Part shown: positions 36,657-48,653 of the stretch, piece by piece
How positions within the stretch are numbered: position 1 is the stretch's first letter
Layout: every line of letters starts with the position of its first letter
Assembly (NCBI GenBank): GCA_947044405.1
Contig: CAMRHE010001107.1
Location: 1-64,000, forward strand
Direction: 5' to 3'
Length of the DNA stretch: 64,000 nucleotides
Source of the DNA: Leptodactylus fallax
Lineage: Eukaryota > Chordata > Amphibia > Anura > Leptodactylidae
Translations under genes and position numbers: made by a program
Notes under the pieces: generated by a model
The model's database searches: none
What the model saw: only the letters and a program-made list of their open reading frames with translations
Told to the model about the DNA's origin: nothing

Positions 36657-38302
36657 GAAACTGCAGCCCCTTCAAACAGTACAAGAGTTGGACTCCCTCT
36701 ATTCAAATATTGTTGGTTTATTCTAAGAATTTGTCATCAACTGGCCATCAAATGCTTTTTCATCTTACCTAAAAGAAAGAACGAAAGAAGCAACTTCTTT
36801 CCGATACGTCTCATTCCTTGTTTTCAGATCCCATTTATGTTTTGCTACACATACAGAATGCAAATCTCTACTCGAGTAGAGTAATAGACTTGTAACAAAT
36901 GTTTTTTCATTGTCCGTTACATGTCCATTTTTAGAACAATGGGAGTCAATGGGTACCTACACTTGTCAGTGATTTTTACTGACAGTGAGTAATATCAGTT
37001 AAAAATTTAGGACATGTCCTATTTTTGACCATTTTTCTGGCCTAAAGGCCCCAATACAAGTCTAAGGGGTCGGCTTTTAACATTTTGTTTTTGAGTTATG
37101 TACCATTTTCACTGACGTTAAAAACTGAGTGGGTTTGTTTAAAATAAAGACCAATGAAGTTCATCCATTTTCTTTCACTGACATTTAAAAACTGATGCAA
37201 AACTGGTGCAAAAATGGTTTTAAAAACTGACAAACGACCAGAAAATTGCTGAACAATATTTGACACACTGATGGAAAATAGATGCTAAAAACTGACAGTT
37301 TCACCTGTTTTTAATTTCCATTTTCTCACTTTGTGCATATAGCCTTAGGTTACATGCACATGACACTTGTGGATTTTATTGTCTGCAAAAATGGATCCAT
37401 AAAACTTGACCGCTTTGCATCAGTATGTCATCCACAATCGCAGATCCACAAAGAGACTTGTATGGGTGAGTCTGTGCCATGAGTATGGACAGGCATAGGA
37501 CCTGCTCCATATTTTTCAGATAGTTTCTATGGCCTGGACACTGATCAGTAAAACTATCGAAGTATATATGGGGCCATAGAAATGAAAAGATATACGGAAA
37601 ACAACAATGGTCATAAGTATGGGGCCTAAGTGTTGATTTACAATATAATTCCACAACTAGTTTTCGTGAATCAAAAGATCTGCTATCAGATCTCCCTTTA
37701 GATTGTGAATTAATGTCTGATTCTTATGTTATTTAGGATTTACAACACCAGGGAAGATTTCTAGGTGGTGCCAAAGGGCTGGATTAAAAACTGTTGTTGC
37801 ATTAGGCTGGATTCATAAAACGTTTACGACACATTTACAATAGCTGCAACTACTACGACAGATGTCATATAAGATTCTATATGTTCTGGTGGAATGAACA
37901 CCATTGTACTTCACACTTTCTGGATTTACACCAGAATGGGTTATACTATGAAATCATCTGTGAACCTACCAGTTTTTGCAATATAACAGCCACAAGTATC
38001 TAAAACCACGGACAAGCACCTTTCCCCAAAAAAGAGTAATTTTTGAACCTTTTAAATCTTAAAATGCGTCATAGCACTTTATTAGATTTGCTTAATGCAC
38101 TGTATTAGGATATCTATGTGAAAAAAATCATCTAGAGGGTATTATAAACAGTTTCACTGGATGATTGTAAATGGAATGAGAATTCATGATATTACCACTA
38201 GAGATGGGAAAACCAATTTGTTCTACCTGAATATTCAGCTTTTAATGAAACTGAATTCTTTCCAATTCTCATGTCACATTATACAGCTACCACCTTTGCT
38301 TG
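36657..38302. repeat. Decayed MITE-type sequences, no gene
   Basis: 36890-37350 repeats GTCCGTTAC, ACTGACAG and AAAAACTGA motifs like the MITE at 54277. 37344-37640 runs from CTTAGGTTACATGCACATG to TAAGTATGGGGCCTAAG, ends typical of these palindromic MITEs. The remainder (37650-38302) is AT-rich with nothing recognised. Confidence 0.4.
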
Positions 38303-39110
38303 CCACTCGTCCAGACATGTCCTGTGTCCTGGTCCATCATATTAATCTATGCTTTACTACCTGCCACTCATGCTGCCACAGATACCACCACTGCCACCAC
38401 TCGTCCAGACATGCCCTGTGGTCTGGTCCATTGTAAAATAATAATTGTCCGTAAACTATAAAATAGTCTACAATTGAATGAAATCCTTACTCACGTGTTG
38501 ACCCCTAAGGTAACATTATTGGAGGACTCAGCTTCTTATAAAACGTGGAGATTTATTGAAGCCTTTATGGGAAACAGATAAATGGAAATCTTCCAGCATA
38601 ACAGAAATATCAGTCAATGTCTTACATTTCATAGGAATTAGGTTTCTTCAAGATGGATCCCTTGCAGACATCTTGGCTCTTGCTTATTCATCAATGTGTG
38701 TTGATCTTCTGCAGGACGATTCCGCCATCCTTCTCAAGGTCTTAGAAGAAGTAGCCAGGGTTGGTGAGAGAGACACCCAAAGTGAGAGACTGAGACAGGT
38801 TCCCACAGGGAGAGGGAGACCCCCACCGAGTAGTGAGACCACGACATGTGTGTCTGTCAGTCATTTATATACATGAAAGGGGGTGTTTCCCAACATCCTT
38901 ATACTTTCTACTACTGTACTTGGACAATACTAAAATAGTCATATGCTATCCACACCCATGCACCATAAGTTACAAGAGCTTTGTCAGCAGAATACAATTT
39001 AACCCTTAAAGGCCATGAATATTGCATGTCAAATATTATTTAACATCCATCATATTAATCTTTACTACCTGCCACTCATGCTGCCACAGATACAACCATT
39101 ATGTTTTTCA
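38303..39110. repeat. 94-bp tandem repeat, two units, split by LTR
   Basis: CCACTCGTCCAGACATG occurs at 38303 and 38397 and GGTCCAT at 38331 and 38425, a 94-bp period. The second unit is interrupted by the LTR at 38432-39045 and resumes at 39046 with TCCATCATATTAATC. The units contain simple GCCACCACTGCCACCA-like triplets. Confidence 0.85.
38432..39045 (-). mobile_element. Solo LTR, 614 bp, second copy
   Basis: Reverse-complement relative of the LTR at 9398-10012, with similar length (614 against 615 bp). On the plus strand it starts TGTAAAATAATAATT and ends ATATTATTTAACA, flanked by TCCAT (38427-38431 and 39046-39050), a perfect 5-bp target duplication. On the minus strand it keeps a TATATAAATG box and an AATAAAT polyadenylation signal. 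No internal coding region, so it is a solo LTR. The copies differ by scattered substitutions and small indels. Confidence 0.93.
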
Positions 39111-39407
39111 CACTGATGACTGATCTTTTTCTCATTACAGGGTAAGATTATAATAAAAAGTAGCACCTTTAGCATATTTCAACAAACTTTACAGAAAATA
39201 AATAATACAGTACAGTGTGTGCAGAAATACTATTTCTGGTTACTATATGACTGTATATTTTAGCAATTTTCTCCTCTGCACATCTATCTCTGATTCTCGG
39301 TTGTTCCTCATCAAGTGGGTAAAGATTAGCTGCTATGATATTCCCCATACAGTGCATTAAGAAAGACGAGAGGAATCTGCTTATCAAAGTCACTCAGAAG
39401 CATCACC
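39111..39407. other. Unassigned DNA
   Basis: Between the tandem repeat and the hAT element. No recognisable feature. Confidence 0.4.
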
Positions 39408-39504
39408 ATCTAGGACAGTGATGGCGAACCTTTTAGAGACCAATTGCCCAAACTGCAACCCAAAACCCACTAAATTATCGCAAAGTGCCAACACGGCAAT
39501 TTAA

Positions 39505-40247
39505 CCTCTTAATGACCAGGCCATTTTTTGTTTTTGCATTTTCGTTTTTCCCTCCCCACATTCCAAAAGCCATAACTTTTTCATTTTTCAATTCCCAGAG
39601 TCACATGATGACTTATTGTTTGTGAAACAAATTGTACTTTGTAATGTCACTATTCAATATGCTGTACAATGTACTGGGAAGCTGGAAAAATTTCAGAATG
39701 AGGTGCAATTGGAGAAAAACTGCATTTGCGCCAAATTCATATGGGTTTAATTTTTACAGCATTCACTGTGTGGTAAAAATGACATGTTACCTGTATTCTG
39801 CGGGTCAGTACGAACACGGCGATACCAAATTTATATAGTATTTGTAATGTTTTGATACCTTTTAAACAATTAAAAACTTTGCTAAATAGAAAAAAAATTT
39901 TGCATCGCCATATTGTGTCACCTGTAACTTTTTCATATTTACATGTATGGAGCTGGATAAGGCGTCTTTTTATGCGGGACAATATGACGTTTTTATTGAT
40001 ACCATTTGGGGAAAGATCTGATGGTTTGATCACTTTTTATTCAATTTTTTATGGGAGGCAAAGTGTTGAAAAAAACGCTATTTGGCCATTTTGATTTTTT
40101 TTTCCCCGCTACGCTGTTCACCGTATGGGATAACTATTTTAATATTTTAATAGTTCGGGTATTTTGGAGCGCGGGGATATCTAAAGTGTTTATCCTTACT
40201 TTTATTTATTTACTTTTATATCTGATCTAGGGAAAGGGGGATGATTT
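39505..40247 (+). mobile_element. TTAA-family fragment nested in the hAT element
   Basis: Begins at TTAA (39501-39504) with CCTCTTAATGACCAGGCC, the usual end of this class, and is colinear with parts of 14150-17111 (GTACTGGGAAGCTGG, GGGTCAGTACGAACACGG, GATCACTTTTTATTCAATTT, ATCTAGGGAAAGG). It stops abruptly at about 40247 against a satellite-like unit, so its right end has been lost. Confidence 0.7.
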
Positions 40248-40372
40248 GCTTCACAGTGTCCCTCATACAGTATTAGATGCTTTAGTGTCCCCCACACATT
40301 AGTATATGCTTCAGTGTCTCCCATAGAGTAGTATATTTTTCACAGTAGGCCCCCACAAAGTAGTTTATGTTA
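40248..40372. repeat. Satellite-like minisatellite inside the hAT element
   Basis: Four units: the first (CACAGTGTCCCTCATACAG, then TATTAGATGCTT) is indistinguishable from variants in the 1-13112 array. The second and third (CACACATTAGTATATGCTT, CATAGAGTAGTATA) are progressively diverged, and the last (CACAGTAGGCCCCCACA) is highly degenerate before the element's right arm starts at TTACTTACCTAGTCCC. Confidence 0.9.
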
Positions 40373-40719
40373 CTTACCTAGTCCCACGAAGAGCTGCAGT
40401 CCCACTAACAGCGTCCTCCTTCTTCTTCTGATTGCAGGCACTGATGACTTACGTCATCGTGCCTGCGTCGGGGCAGAGGTTACATTCTGCAGTTAGTGTA
40501 AGCCGCGGACCGCGGCCTCCACTGACAGCTTTCATCTGTATGTACATATGCATATACAGCTGAAAGAAGCGGATTCCCCGTTAGTGAGCTATCATGGCGA
40601 CGGCGCACGTGCCAACTGAGAGGGCTCTGCATGCCCTCTCTGGCACACGTGCCATCTAAGAGGGCTCTGCGTGCCCTCTCTGGCACGCGTGCCATAGGTT
40701 CTCCATCACGGATCTCGGA

Positions 40720-41262
40720 CATTATAGATAAGTACTGACTTCTATTGCTCTATGGGGTTGATAGTAGAACTTACTATTTAATTCCAGTGACCTATGTATG
40801 CTTCTTTCCACACTCACTCAGTTTCTGTTCATTCCTCCCCCTACTCTCTCTATAGACTTCTATGTAATACCTGAAATAAATAGGACATTTTTTCACAGAT
40901 TTGGACATGAAACATACCATATAAACATACCATACCATAATTAATCTGCTCCTCAGGAAAGACCCAGCCCCCTTGCCCTGTTACTGGGACTTCCATCTAG
41001 GCCCACCTCCGACCAAAAGCTTCAGACAGGTAACACAGGATTACACCAATTAAAAGGTTATGGAGAAAGCACAACTCTTTGTCCCCTTTACCTTCTCTCA
41101 ACAATGATACAGAGTATGGATATGTCACACAGTATGCTTAAAACACATAGACATAGAAGTCAATAGCACATTTTCCTGCAGTTCACAACACTGAGCAGTA
41201 GCTAAGGCAATATGGCTATCCCATAACCATTGTAAACACAATATAGTTTAAAATAAACATTT
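40720..41262. repeat. Unclassified repeat sharing a block with 44044
   Basis: CTGCTCCTCAGGAAAGACC at 40947-41012 matches 44044-44109 closely over about 65 bp (CAGCCCCCTTGCCCTG, CTGGGACTTCCATC). The rest is unremarkable. No coding frame recognised. Confidence 0.45.
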
Positions 41263-41265
41263 TTA

Positions 41266-41572
41266 GGCTTCATGTACATGATTGTGTGCATTATCAGTGT
41301 GCTACTAGTCTTTTTCGTGGCTAGCACACTGATCTTTTATATTCTATGGACTCATGCATACGCCTGTGTATTATCACAGGTCAGTATATGGGGCTGTGAG
41401 TCTGAGATAAAACTCAGGACAGGTCCTATACCTGCTCCTTTTGAGATCTTGGCTCACTGAAGTAATTTAATAGGTCCATTGAAGCACGGATGGCACACAG
41501 ATATCATCCATGTGCCCTCTATGCCATTCAACCACGGACCTGACACATGCACATGGTTGTGTTCATGTAGCC
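41266..41572. mobile_element. TTA-flanked MITE
   Basis: Left end GGCTTCATGTACATGATTG, right end (read inward) GGCTACATGAACACAACCA, flanked by TTA (41263-41265 and 41573-41575). Interior hairpin TCAGTGTGCTA/TAGCACACTGA (41294 and 41320) as in the MITE at 23155. A diverged relative of that family. Confidence 0.72.
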
Positions 41573-41575
41573 TTA

Positions 41576-43744
41576 ATTAGTAAGACATATGGATATAAAT
41601 TCCACTCAACCTATTAGTTAAAATCATTAAGATTAATGGATCACAGTATAAATATATTTATATATATATTTATATGTGTATATGTATCATTTTTTTCCAT
41701 GTTAAATATATATACTGTATATACTGTATATACACACACAATTTTTTTTTCTGTATTATTTCATTTACATTTTTCATATGTGTGAATAATCCTTGAATCC
41801 TGTCTTTTAAGATGTTACACTTTTGTGAACAATGATTCACTGTCATAAGAAATAGAACTGAATTGCAAGCAGGGCACAATATGGATGTTAGCATGACCAT
41901 TTCATCACACATTTCAGCATTGCAAGTGCTTTTTATACCATTTTTTCCTCAGTCAAGCAATGTTCTTTTCCCTTAGCCAACAGATGATTAGAAACCTGCC
42001 AGGCTAGCTGCTAGACACAATGTACTTCGATCATTTCATTGCATAGCAGATACTGCTTTTATAATCTATTTGTCAGCAAAATAACTGAAAAATTGAGTTG
42101 AAAATTTAAATTGGTTAACCTAAGGCAGGAAAAAACTGGAACTAAAATTATTGCTAGACTAGCTTTCAAGCTGAGACATTTTCTCATGCTTTTAGACCTA
42201 GATGAACCCAAAATTCTGCTTGCAGATGAAAGTTAACCCTTACTTTTTATTTTTTTTTTTAAAGGATTATAGGGAAGTATTTCAGTTATTGTTCTGTTAT
42301 TTTAATTCATATAGTAAAGGGCAATCATTACACGTGCTGTAAATTAGCATATGTCATGTAAGCTAAAACTTCTCATTCATTTACTGATTCATTAATTTAT
42401 TCATTTTTTTTATTTATTAATATTGTTGTGTTCTCCTCTAACCTCTTGGCTCTAGATATCCTGGGATCAGCGGCAGGAGCCTTGGAAAAACATGATTTTG
42501 CTATACTTTCTTGGGAGCTGGTTGTGATGTGAACTATAGACCATGGAAGGTTTTGCTAGCGTGCTGCAATAATGTGTTTAATTTGTATCATGAGAAAATG
42601 CACTTGAGCAAAGTAAGAGTGCACTTATCTATATGTGAATGTGTTCTGCAGGCTGCTTAATACTATTGGAGTAATCTGAGGGATCCAATCAGAAGGGCTT
42701 GGCTAAATGTGCATTACTAAATATGGTACTTAGACTATGTAATGCTGCTATTTCATTGATTGTCAGCACATGTGTATATCCCTATTAAAAATGATGTCAT
42801 AAATCAGTTTCACTGAATCGGATAATTAGTTTTAAGTATATTACGAACCAGTTTTATTTGACAGTAAAATCATAACATGCTAGGTAATTAGTTTAAGCAT
42901 TTCAGTATTCATTCATTGAAATTCAATTCTGGAACAAGGCAGTTTATTTGCTCCAAGGATTGATGTGTCCACCCTTAAAGTTATTATCCAGGATTAGATA
43001 ACATGGTTGCTGTCTTTCTGAAAGAACTCCACTTCCTTTTTTCAGGCAATGACATCACATCCGTTGGTCATATGGCCATGCTGGGTCTCAGACCCATTCA
43101 TTTGATAACCCCTTTAAACAAATTGGTAAGAACTCCAATCTCCCATAGAACCAATTCAATACAATACAATGTTGTGGCATGCTATCAAATCCCTTCAAAG
43201 GCTTCGATTCACAAAACAAACATTAGGTGACTTCACATAGATGCAAATACTGTGTCACTTTGTGATAAAATATTTTTTAAAAAGTATTGTCTTGGTCATA
43301 CACACATGTGAATATGGATATGTCCAGCAAAGAGGATAGGTAAGGCGGGACACTGTATTGTAACTTGGGATTCTCCATATTATAAGTTGATGGTTTATCC
43401 ATTTGAGAGTTTATCCGGCTGATCATGCACAGTACATATGAGGGAAACTGATATGCAGAGATTGAAATGAAGATGTTACATATTTAGGCATGTTCAAGGT
43501 GGAACCAAATGTTTGAGTTACTATAAAGTTATTTGGCATGTACAAGAAAGAGCTGAATGCTTCAGTAATCTAAGTATTTGCCCTCTGAATTGGTTTATGA
43601 TTGTGATGTTGTGACGGTGAGTGATCTGATACATTAAAATATAAATATCATTATTCCAAAGCTCTGAAATAGAGTCATACATTGGTTCGGACCTGTAATA
43701 TTACACCACAAGCTGGAAATTATAAACTAGTAGTATGTAATGCT
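41576..43744. other. AT-rich DNA with a TA/TG microsatellite
   Basis: 41650-41745 carries TATATATTTATATGTGTATA, TATACTGTATATACTGTA and CACACACA stretches. The rest, to 43744, is AT-rich; I recognise no gene or repeat end. Confidence 0.5.
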
Positions 43745-45215
43745 TGCGAACAACAGCGATTGCTGTTTTGAAAGTTTACTAAAGTCTTTTAACACACAAA
43801 CAAATTGGAACACTAGGGGAGCAGATCGACTTTATAACAAGGTACAAGTCTCCGTCTCCATCACATGGAACATAAAGGTGGAGCCATCAACTTGATCCTT
43901 TAATGGTAGCTGACAGGTATGGCTACCTGTGGTCCTTCTTGTTGGCTATGCTTTCCAGTAATCAGAAAGGAGTTCTTTCTTTGTTCATCTGTCGATGACC
44001 CTTTGCTGGCACTTCTTCCACCGTTGGTACTGCTTGAATTCAGCTGCTCCTCAGGAAAGACCAAGCCCCCTTGCCCTGTCAATGGGACTTCCATCAAGGC
44101 CCACCTCCGGCCTAGCTCCTAGTCACACAACATGACCCCCTTATTGCTGGATGTATGCAAACTGAACCCATGCTTCTCCAACAATCACATGAGATGATCT
44201 CTCAGCCAAGCCTCTTCAGATGACAGTGCCTGCTTGATCACCGAATCTTGTGTTTATGACCCTAGTGGACTAGTAATGCAGGCTCTACCCTACGTTTTCT
44301 CCATGGGCCAGCTATTTATTAAAGTGGGCAGTCACATTACACAACCTCATCACTGACTGCAGCCTCTCCTTCCAATCTCGTAGTAATGGATTGGAGCCAT
44401 CAAACTTTGGAAGGTGGCTCAACAGTGCACCAACCAGCACCGTGGCAGTCATTCCACTCTAAGGGGTTACTTTTCTGCTGTCCCAACGTGGAAGGTCACT
44501 GCTGTTGGTGTCTTGTTCTAGGCGGGTCATACTCCATCTTGCACAGGATTTGAAAAAGTGATGACTATTGGCAAGGGTTGGACACAAGAACAACAACTGG
44601 ATTGCTGCTTTTGAAAGTTTACTTAAGTCTTTTAACTTGATAGACTAATTACAAGGATGAATACTCCAAAATAAATATCCAAAACACAGAACATAATCCA
44701 AACATATGAAATTAATTTTATTAATGAGTCACATGATTATCAATAAAAACATTAAAAACACAAAAAGGAAGAGGCCGTGGTCCAGACAAACGGAAAAACT
44801 AATAATTTATATATAAATTCATGTGAGGACACAATAGATAGAATGCTATATAATGTCACTGAGGCCAAGCATATTAGGGTTCACACTCATGTGATTATAT
44901 AGTACAAATATGCGTATAATATAAATGCATAGTGCCAGCTTAGCTAAATAAAATATAGCAACAATATAAGGTTTCAATATCTTGTTCAGTCATAGTTGTG
45001 ATAAATAAAGTGCTTGTATACAGCACGGACTATATAAAGGGTATATTTCCCAGAGTTATCACATGAAGATGAATAGCACCAAAATATACATTAGAAAAAG
45101 ACAAATATTACCTCCACCACAGCCCCAACGTACGTTTCACCCCTGCTTCATCAGGGGGCTGTTGCTGCTTTTGAAAGTTGACTTAACTTTTTTAACTTGA
45201 TAGAACAGATAAAAA
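43745..45215. repeat. Repeat flanking a Penelope-like end
   Basis: GCTGCTTTTGAAAGTTTAC with CTTTTAACTTGATAGA occurs at 44610 and again at 45168, and a related version at 43762, so these are copies of one repeat. Between them 44645-45160 is a separate AT-rich insert ending CGTACGTTTCACCCCTGC, TTCATCAGGGGG, a terminus style I associate with Penelope-like or similar retroelements. No reverse-transcriptase frame is visible. Confidence 0.4.
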
Positions 45216-45369
45216 AATGGAACACTAGATAAACAGGTTGATAACAAGATCTCAGTCTTCAGCCATCTAGCCTGTGCAAGGAGAGACTCCATCTTGATGT
45301 ATGTGAGAAGTGTCTTTCTCTGATAAAAATCGCCAAATCTTTAGGACAAACTGACTGTGGCAGGAAGGG
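45216..45369. other. Unassigned DNA
   Basis: No recognisable feature. Confidence 0.35.
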
Positions 45370-47020
45370 AATGTATAAGCTGTATGAGCAAACGTCAGAG
45401 TATACCCTAGATTTAGAGTTTATGAGGAAAAAGAAACCAGATGTGACCCCCAAAGTGAGTTACTGGGAAAACAATAGGGAATTTGGTGTACCCAGTATAC
45501 TCTGCACAGCTTACATATTCACTTTTCATCATCCACTGGGAATTCACAACTGGGAAAACTAATGTTCCCTTTTTCCTTGATACATTCTTTGAGGGGTGCA
45601 GTTTTCAAAATGTGCTCACTCCCTAGGGGATTCCACTTTACTGGCACCTCAGAAACTGTAAATATGACATGGCATTCAAAAACCAGACAAATAATCTAAA
45701 TCTGCACTTCAAAAGCCACATAGCGCTTCTTCACATCTGTGCCCTGCATTACTGCGACACTGTTGTACCCACAATAACATTCTTAATGTCATATGTGGGT
45801 ATAAACTGCTGTGTAGGCATACAGCCAAGGCACAGAAGGGAAGGGGCACTATTTGGATGATTTGGTTTTTGGACCCCATGCCAGTTTTGAAGAGCCCCTG
45901 AAATGCCAGGAAAGTGGAATTCTCTAAAACGTACCTCATTTTGCAAACTAAACCCCTGAAGAAATTTATCCAGGGGTGCAGTGAACATTTTTAACCCCCA
46001 AGTGTTGCATTAATTTATTTTTCAGAAATGAATAAGCACCTGATGGTGAAAAGTGAAAATTGCAATTTTAAACAGAAATACGTCATTTCAGTGCACAATA
46101 TGTTGTGCTCAGCTTGTGTCAGAGACAAACAGTCCAAAGGCTATTGTGCCAGGATAACCGCTTAAGGGTTTTTGGAGTGTGTGTCTCTGCTAACAAAAGG
46201 CTGGACACATCATATCGGGCACTTAAATGGCAACTTTTCACGATTAGCTACGCATTTATTTCTGGTAGCTAAATTAATGCAGCACTCAAAAAATGCTTGC
46301 TACACTGCTTGATAAATCTCTTGAGGGGTGTAGTTTCCAAAATGGGGTCAATTATCTGTTGATTCCAAACGTGGCTCCAATAAACAAATAGCGCTCCTTG
46401 CCTTCTGTACCCGGCTGTGTGCCCATACAGCAGAATATACCCACATATGGCATTGTTAAGTATGTTATCCTTTGACAACTGTGTCATACATATGGACATA
46501 AACTGCTTTTTGGGCACACAGCAGGATGCAGATGTGAAGGAGCGCTAAATGGCTTCTGGTGCGCAAATTAGATTTTTGGACATCATGTCACATTTGCAGA
46601 GACCCTAAAGTGGCCTCTACAAAATGGAGTCACTTCTTGGGTAATTCAGATTTATTGACACTTTCAGGGCTCTGAAAAAACAATATGGCTTCCAAAACCA
46701 TTCCCAATAAATCTATACTCCAAAAGCAAAAAGCACAGTACTCCTTCCCTTCTGAGCCCTGCTGTGTGACCAAACAGCAGTTTATGCCTGCATATACAAC
46801 TCTTTTGTACCCAGGATAACCCACTTAAAAGTTTTAGTAGTGTGTGTCTCTGTTGATACAAAGTGGGATCAACATCGTGGACACTGAAATTAGCATATTT
46901 CAGCAAGAAATTTTAATTTTCACTTGGCACATTAATTTTTGGGAAGCACTCTTGGACTCATAATGATAATAATACCCCTTGAGAAATTCCTTAGGGATAT
47001 AATTTCTAAAATGGGGTCAT
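45370..47020. repeat. Degenerate TTAA-family repeat with internal subunits
   Basis: Recurrent segments such as GGGCACACAGCAGGATGCAG (46513), CATACAGCCAAGGCACAGAA (45819), TCATATGTGGGTATAAACTG (45788), AGAGCCCCTGAAATGCC and AAAATGGGGTCA (46339, 47010) parallel the subunits at 28800-30350. Diverged and non-coding. Ends not identified. Confidence 0.45.
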
Positions 47021-47349
47021 ATTGTATATCTATCTCCTTTTTTTTTCGCTGTGTACATTAGGCTTAGTTTTTGCCCTAATATTTGGCGTTCTTTGCAATA
47101 TAGTGACATGTCTCTTATGTTGCAACACACACATTAGAGACTGTGGTGAGTGTTGACCACTATGAGTATGCAACCTCTTTATGGACCAATCGCTCAGAGA
47201 ATCAGAAGTCTCCACTTAAGTGATGGATATGGGACACTTAGGCGTCTAGTTACTATGACTTCAGGCCATGTCCCCATGTTGCGTCACATTCGGTGACGTC
47301 ACTATTGGTGTGCCAGGTGCCATGAGAGTGTCTAAGTCAGTGTGGTAGT
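47021..47349. other. Unassigned DNA
   Basis: T-run at 47037-47047; no recognisable feature. Confidence 0.35.
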
Positions 47350-47379
47350 CCAGGGATCTCAATGTCGAGTGGAACAGAG

Positions 47380-48653
47380 CGTGTCCGAAAGGATTGGCAT
47401 GAAGCAAGTGTTGTGCCAATATACCGTACAAAAAGGGGTTTGAAACTATAAGCCAGTAAGTCTAACCTCAGTGGTGGGTAAAGAGAGGTTTTCTAAGAGA
47501 TGCTATCTTGGAGTAGCTCAATAAAAACAATCTTGTAACACCAAATCAGCACATGAGGTATCGGTCTTGTCAGACTAATCTGATCAGCTTCTATGAAGAG
47601 GTCAGTTCTAGACTGGACATGGGTAATGCGGTAGATGTAGAATATCTGGACTTTTCAAAGGCTTTTGTACCACATAAAAGGTTGGTATACAAAATGAGAA
47701 TGTTGGGACTTGGGGAAAACATGCATTTGGGTTCACAATTCACTCAGTGATAGGTAACAGAGGGTGCTTGTTAATGGTAAATACTCGAACTGGATCACAG
47801 TCACCAGTGGGGTGCCACAGGGGTTAGTATTGGGTCCTCTCCTGTTTAATACCTTTATTAATGACCTGGTAGAGGGTTTACAGAGCAGGCTGTCCATATT
47901 TGCAGATGATACTAAACTCTGTAAGGTAATAAAAAATGAGGAGGATAGTAGAATATTACAGGGGGATCTAAGGAAGCAGAAAGCATGGACGAAGACTTGG
48001 CAAATGAAGTTTAATGTTGACAAATGTAAGGTAATGCTTTTTGGTTGAAAAAAATTAAAATATATGATTATGTACTTAATAGTAAATTACTGGGTAAGAC
48101 TGAAAAACAACTTGGGGATTTTGGTGGACAGTAAGCTTACATTTAGTGACCAGTGTCAGACAGCTGCTGCAAAGGCAAATAAAAATATGGGACGCATCAG
48201 AAGAGGTATAGAATCTCATGACAAGAACATAGTTATGCTTCTATACAAATCACTGGTACAGCCACACATAGACTACTGAGCACAATTTTGCGCCCTAATA
48301 TACAAGAAGTTAATAACTGAACTAGAGAAAGTGCAGAAAAGGGTGACCAAGACAATTAGCGGAATGGGTGGATTGGAGTACAGAGACATATTGGTATCGC
48401 CTGATTTCTTCACTCTTCCAGAGACAGATTAACGAATTTGGGGTTATTCAGTTTAGAAAAAAGACAGGGATCTAATCACATTGTACAAATACAAAGACCT
48501 TTCTGATGATCTTTTTACTCCTAGGCCAATGACAAGGGGACGCCCTATACGCCTAGAGGAAAGAACATTTTACCAGCAACAAAGACTGAGATTCTTTACT
48601 GTAAGAGCAGTGAATCTATGGAACTCACTGCCACAGGATGTTGTGATGGAGGA
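47380..48653 (+). pseudogene. LINE reverse transcriptase, decayed
   Basis: Motifs appear in the order expected for a jockey/CR1-type reverse transcriptase but spread over several frames: SCQTNLISFYEEV and VEYLDFSKAF (47553-47670), SGVPQGLVLGPLLFNTFINDL (the QG and P-LL blocks, about 47803-47866), FADDTKL (catalytic FADD, about 47899), WQMKFNVDKCKVM, LGILVDSKLTFSDQC (48115-48160), LYKSLVQPHIDY (48244-48279), and the C-terminal LWNSLPQDVV (about 48615-48645). Frame breaks or stops lie near 47670-47760, at 48046-48048, 48277-48279 and 48429-48431. The metal-binding FADD is intact but the protein cannot be made. The frame is cut at 48653 by the MITE insertion. Confidence 0.88.

Larger units (their letters stand above)
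39416..40711. mobile_element. hAT-type non-autonomous element with nested insert
   Basis: Left end CAGTGATGGCGAACC (39416-39430). The right end, read inward on the minus strand, is CCGTGATGGAGAACC: 13 of 15 match. Flanks ATCTAGGA (39408-39415) and ATCTCGGA (40712-40719) agree at 7 of 8, the 8-bp duplication expected of hAT elements. The interior holds a nested TTAA-family fragment (39505-40247), a short tandem of satellite-like units (40248-40372) and a GC-rich right arm with two 40-bp subterminal units (40611-40690). No transposase. A right-arm fragment of the same family lies at 52240-52471. Confidence 0.82.
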
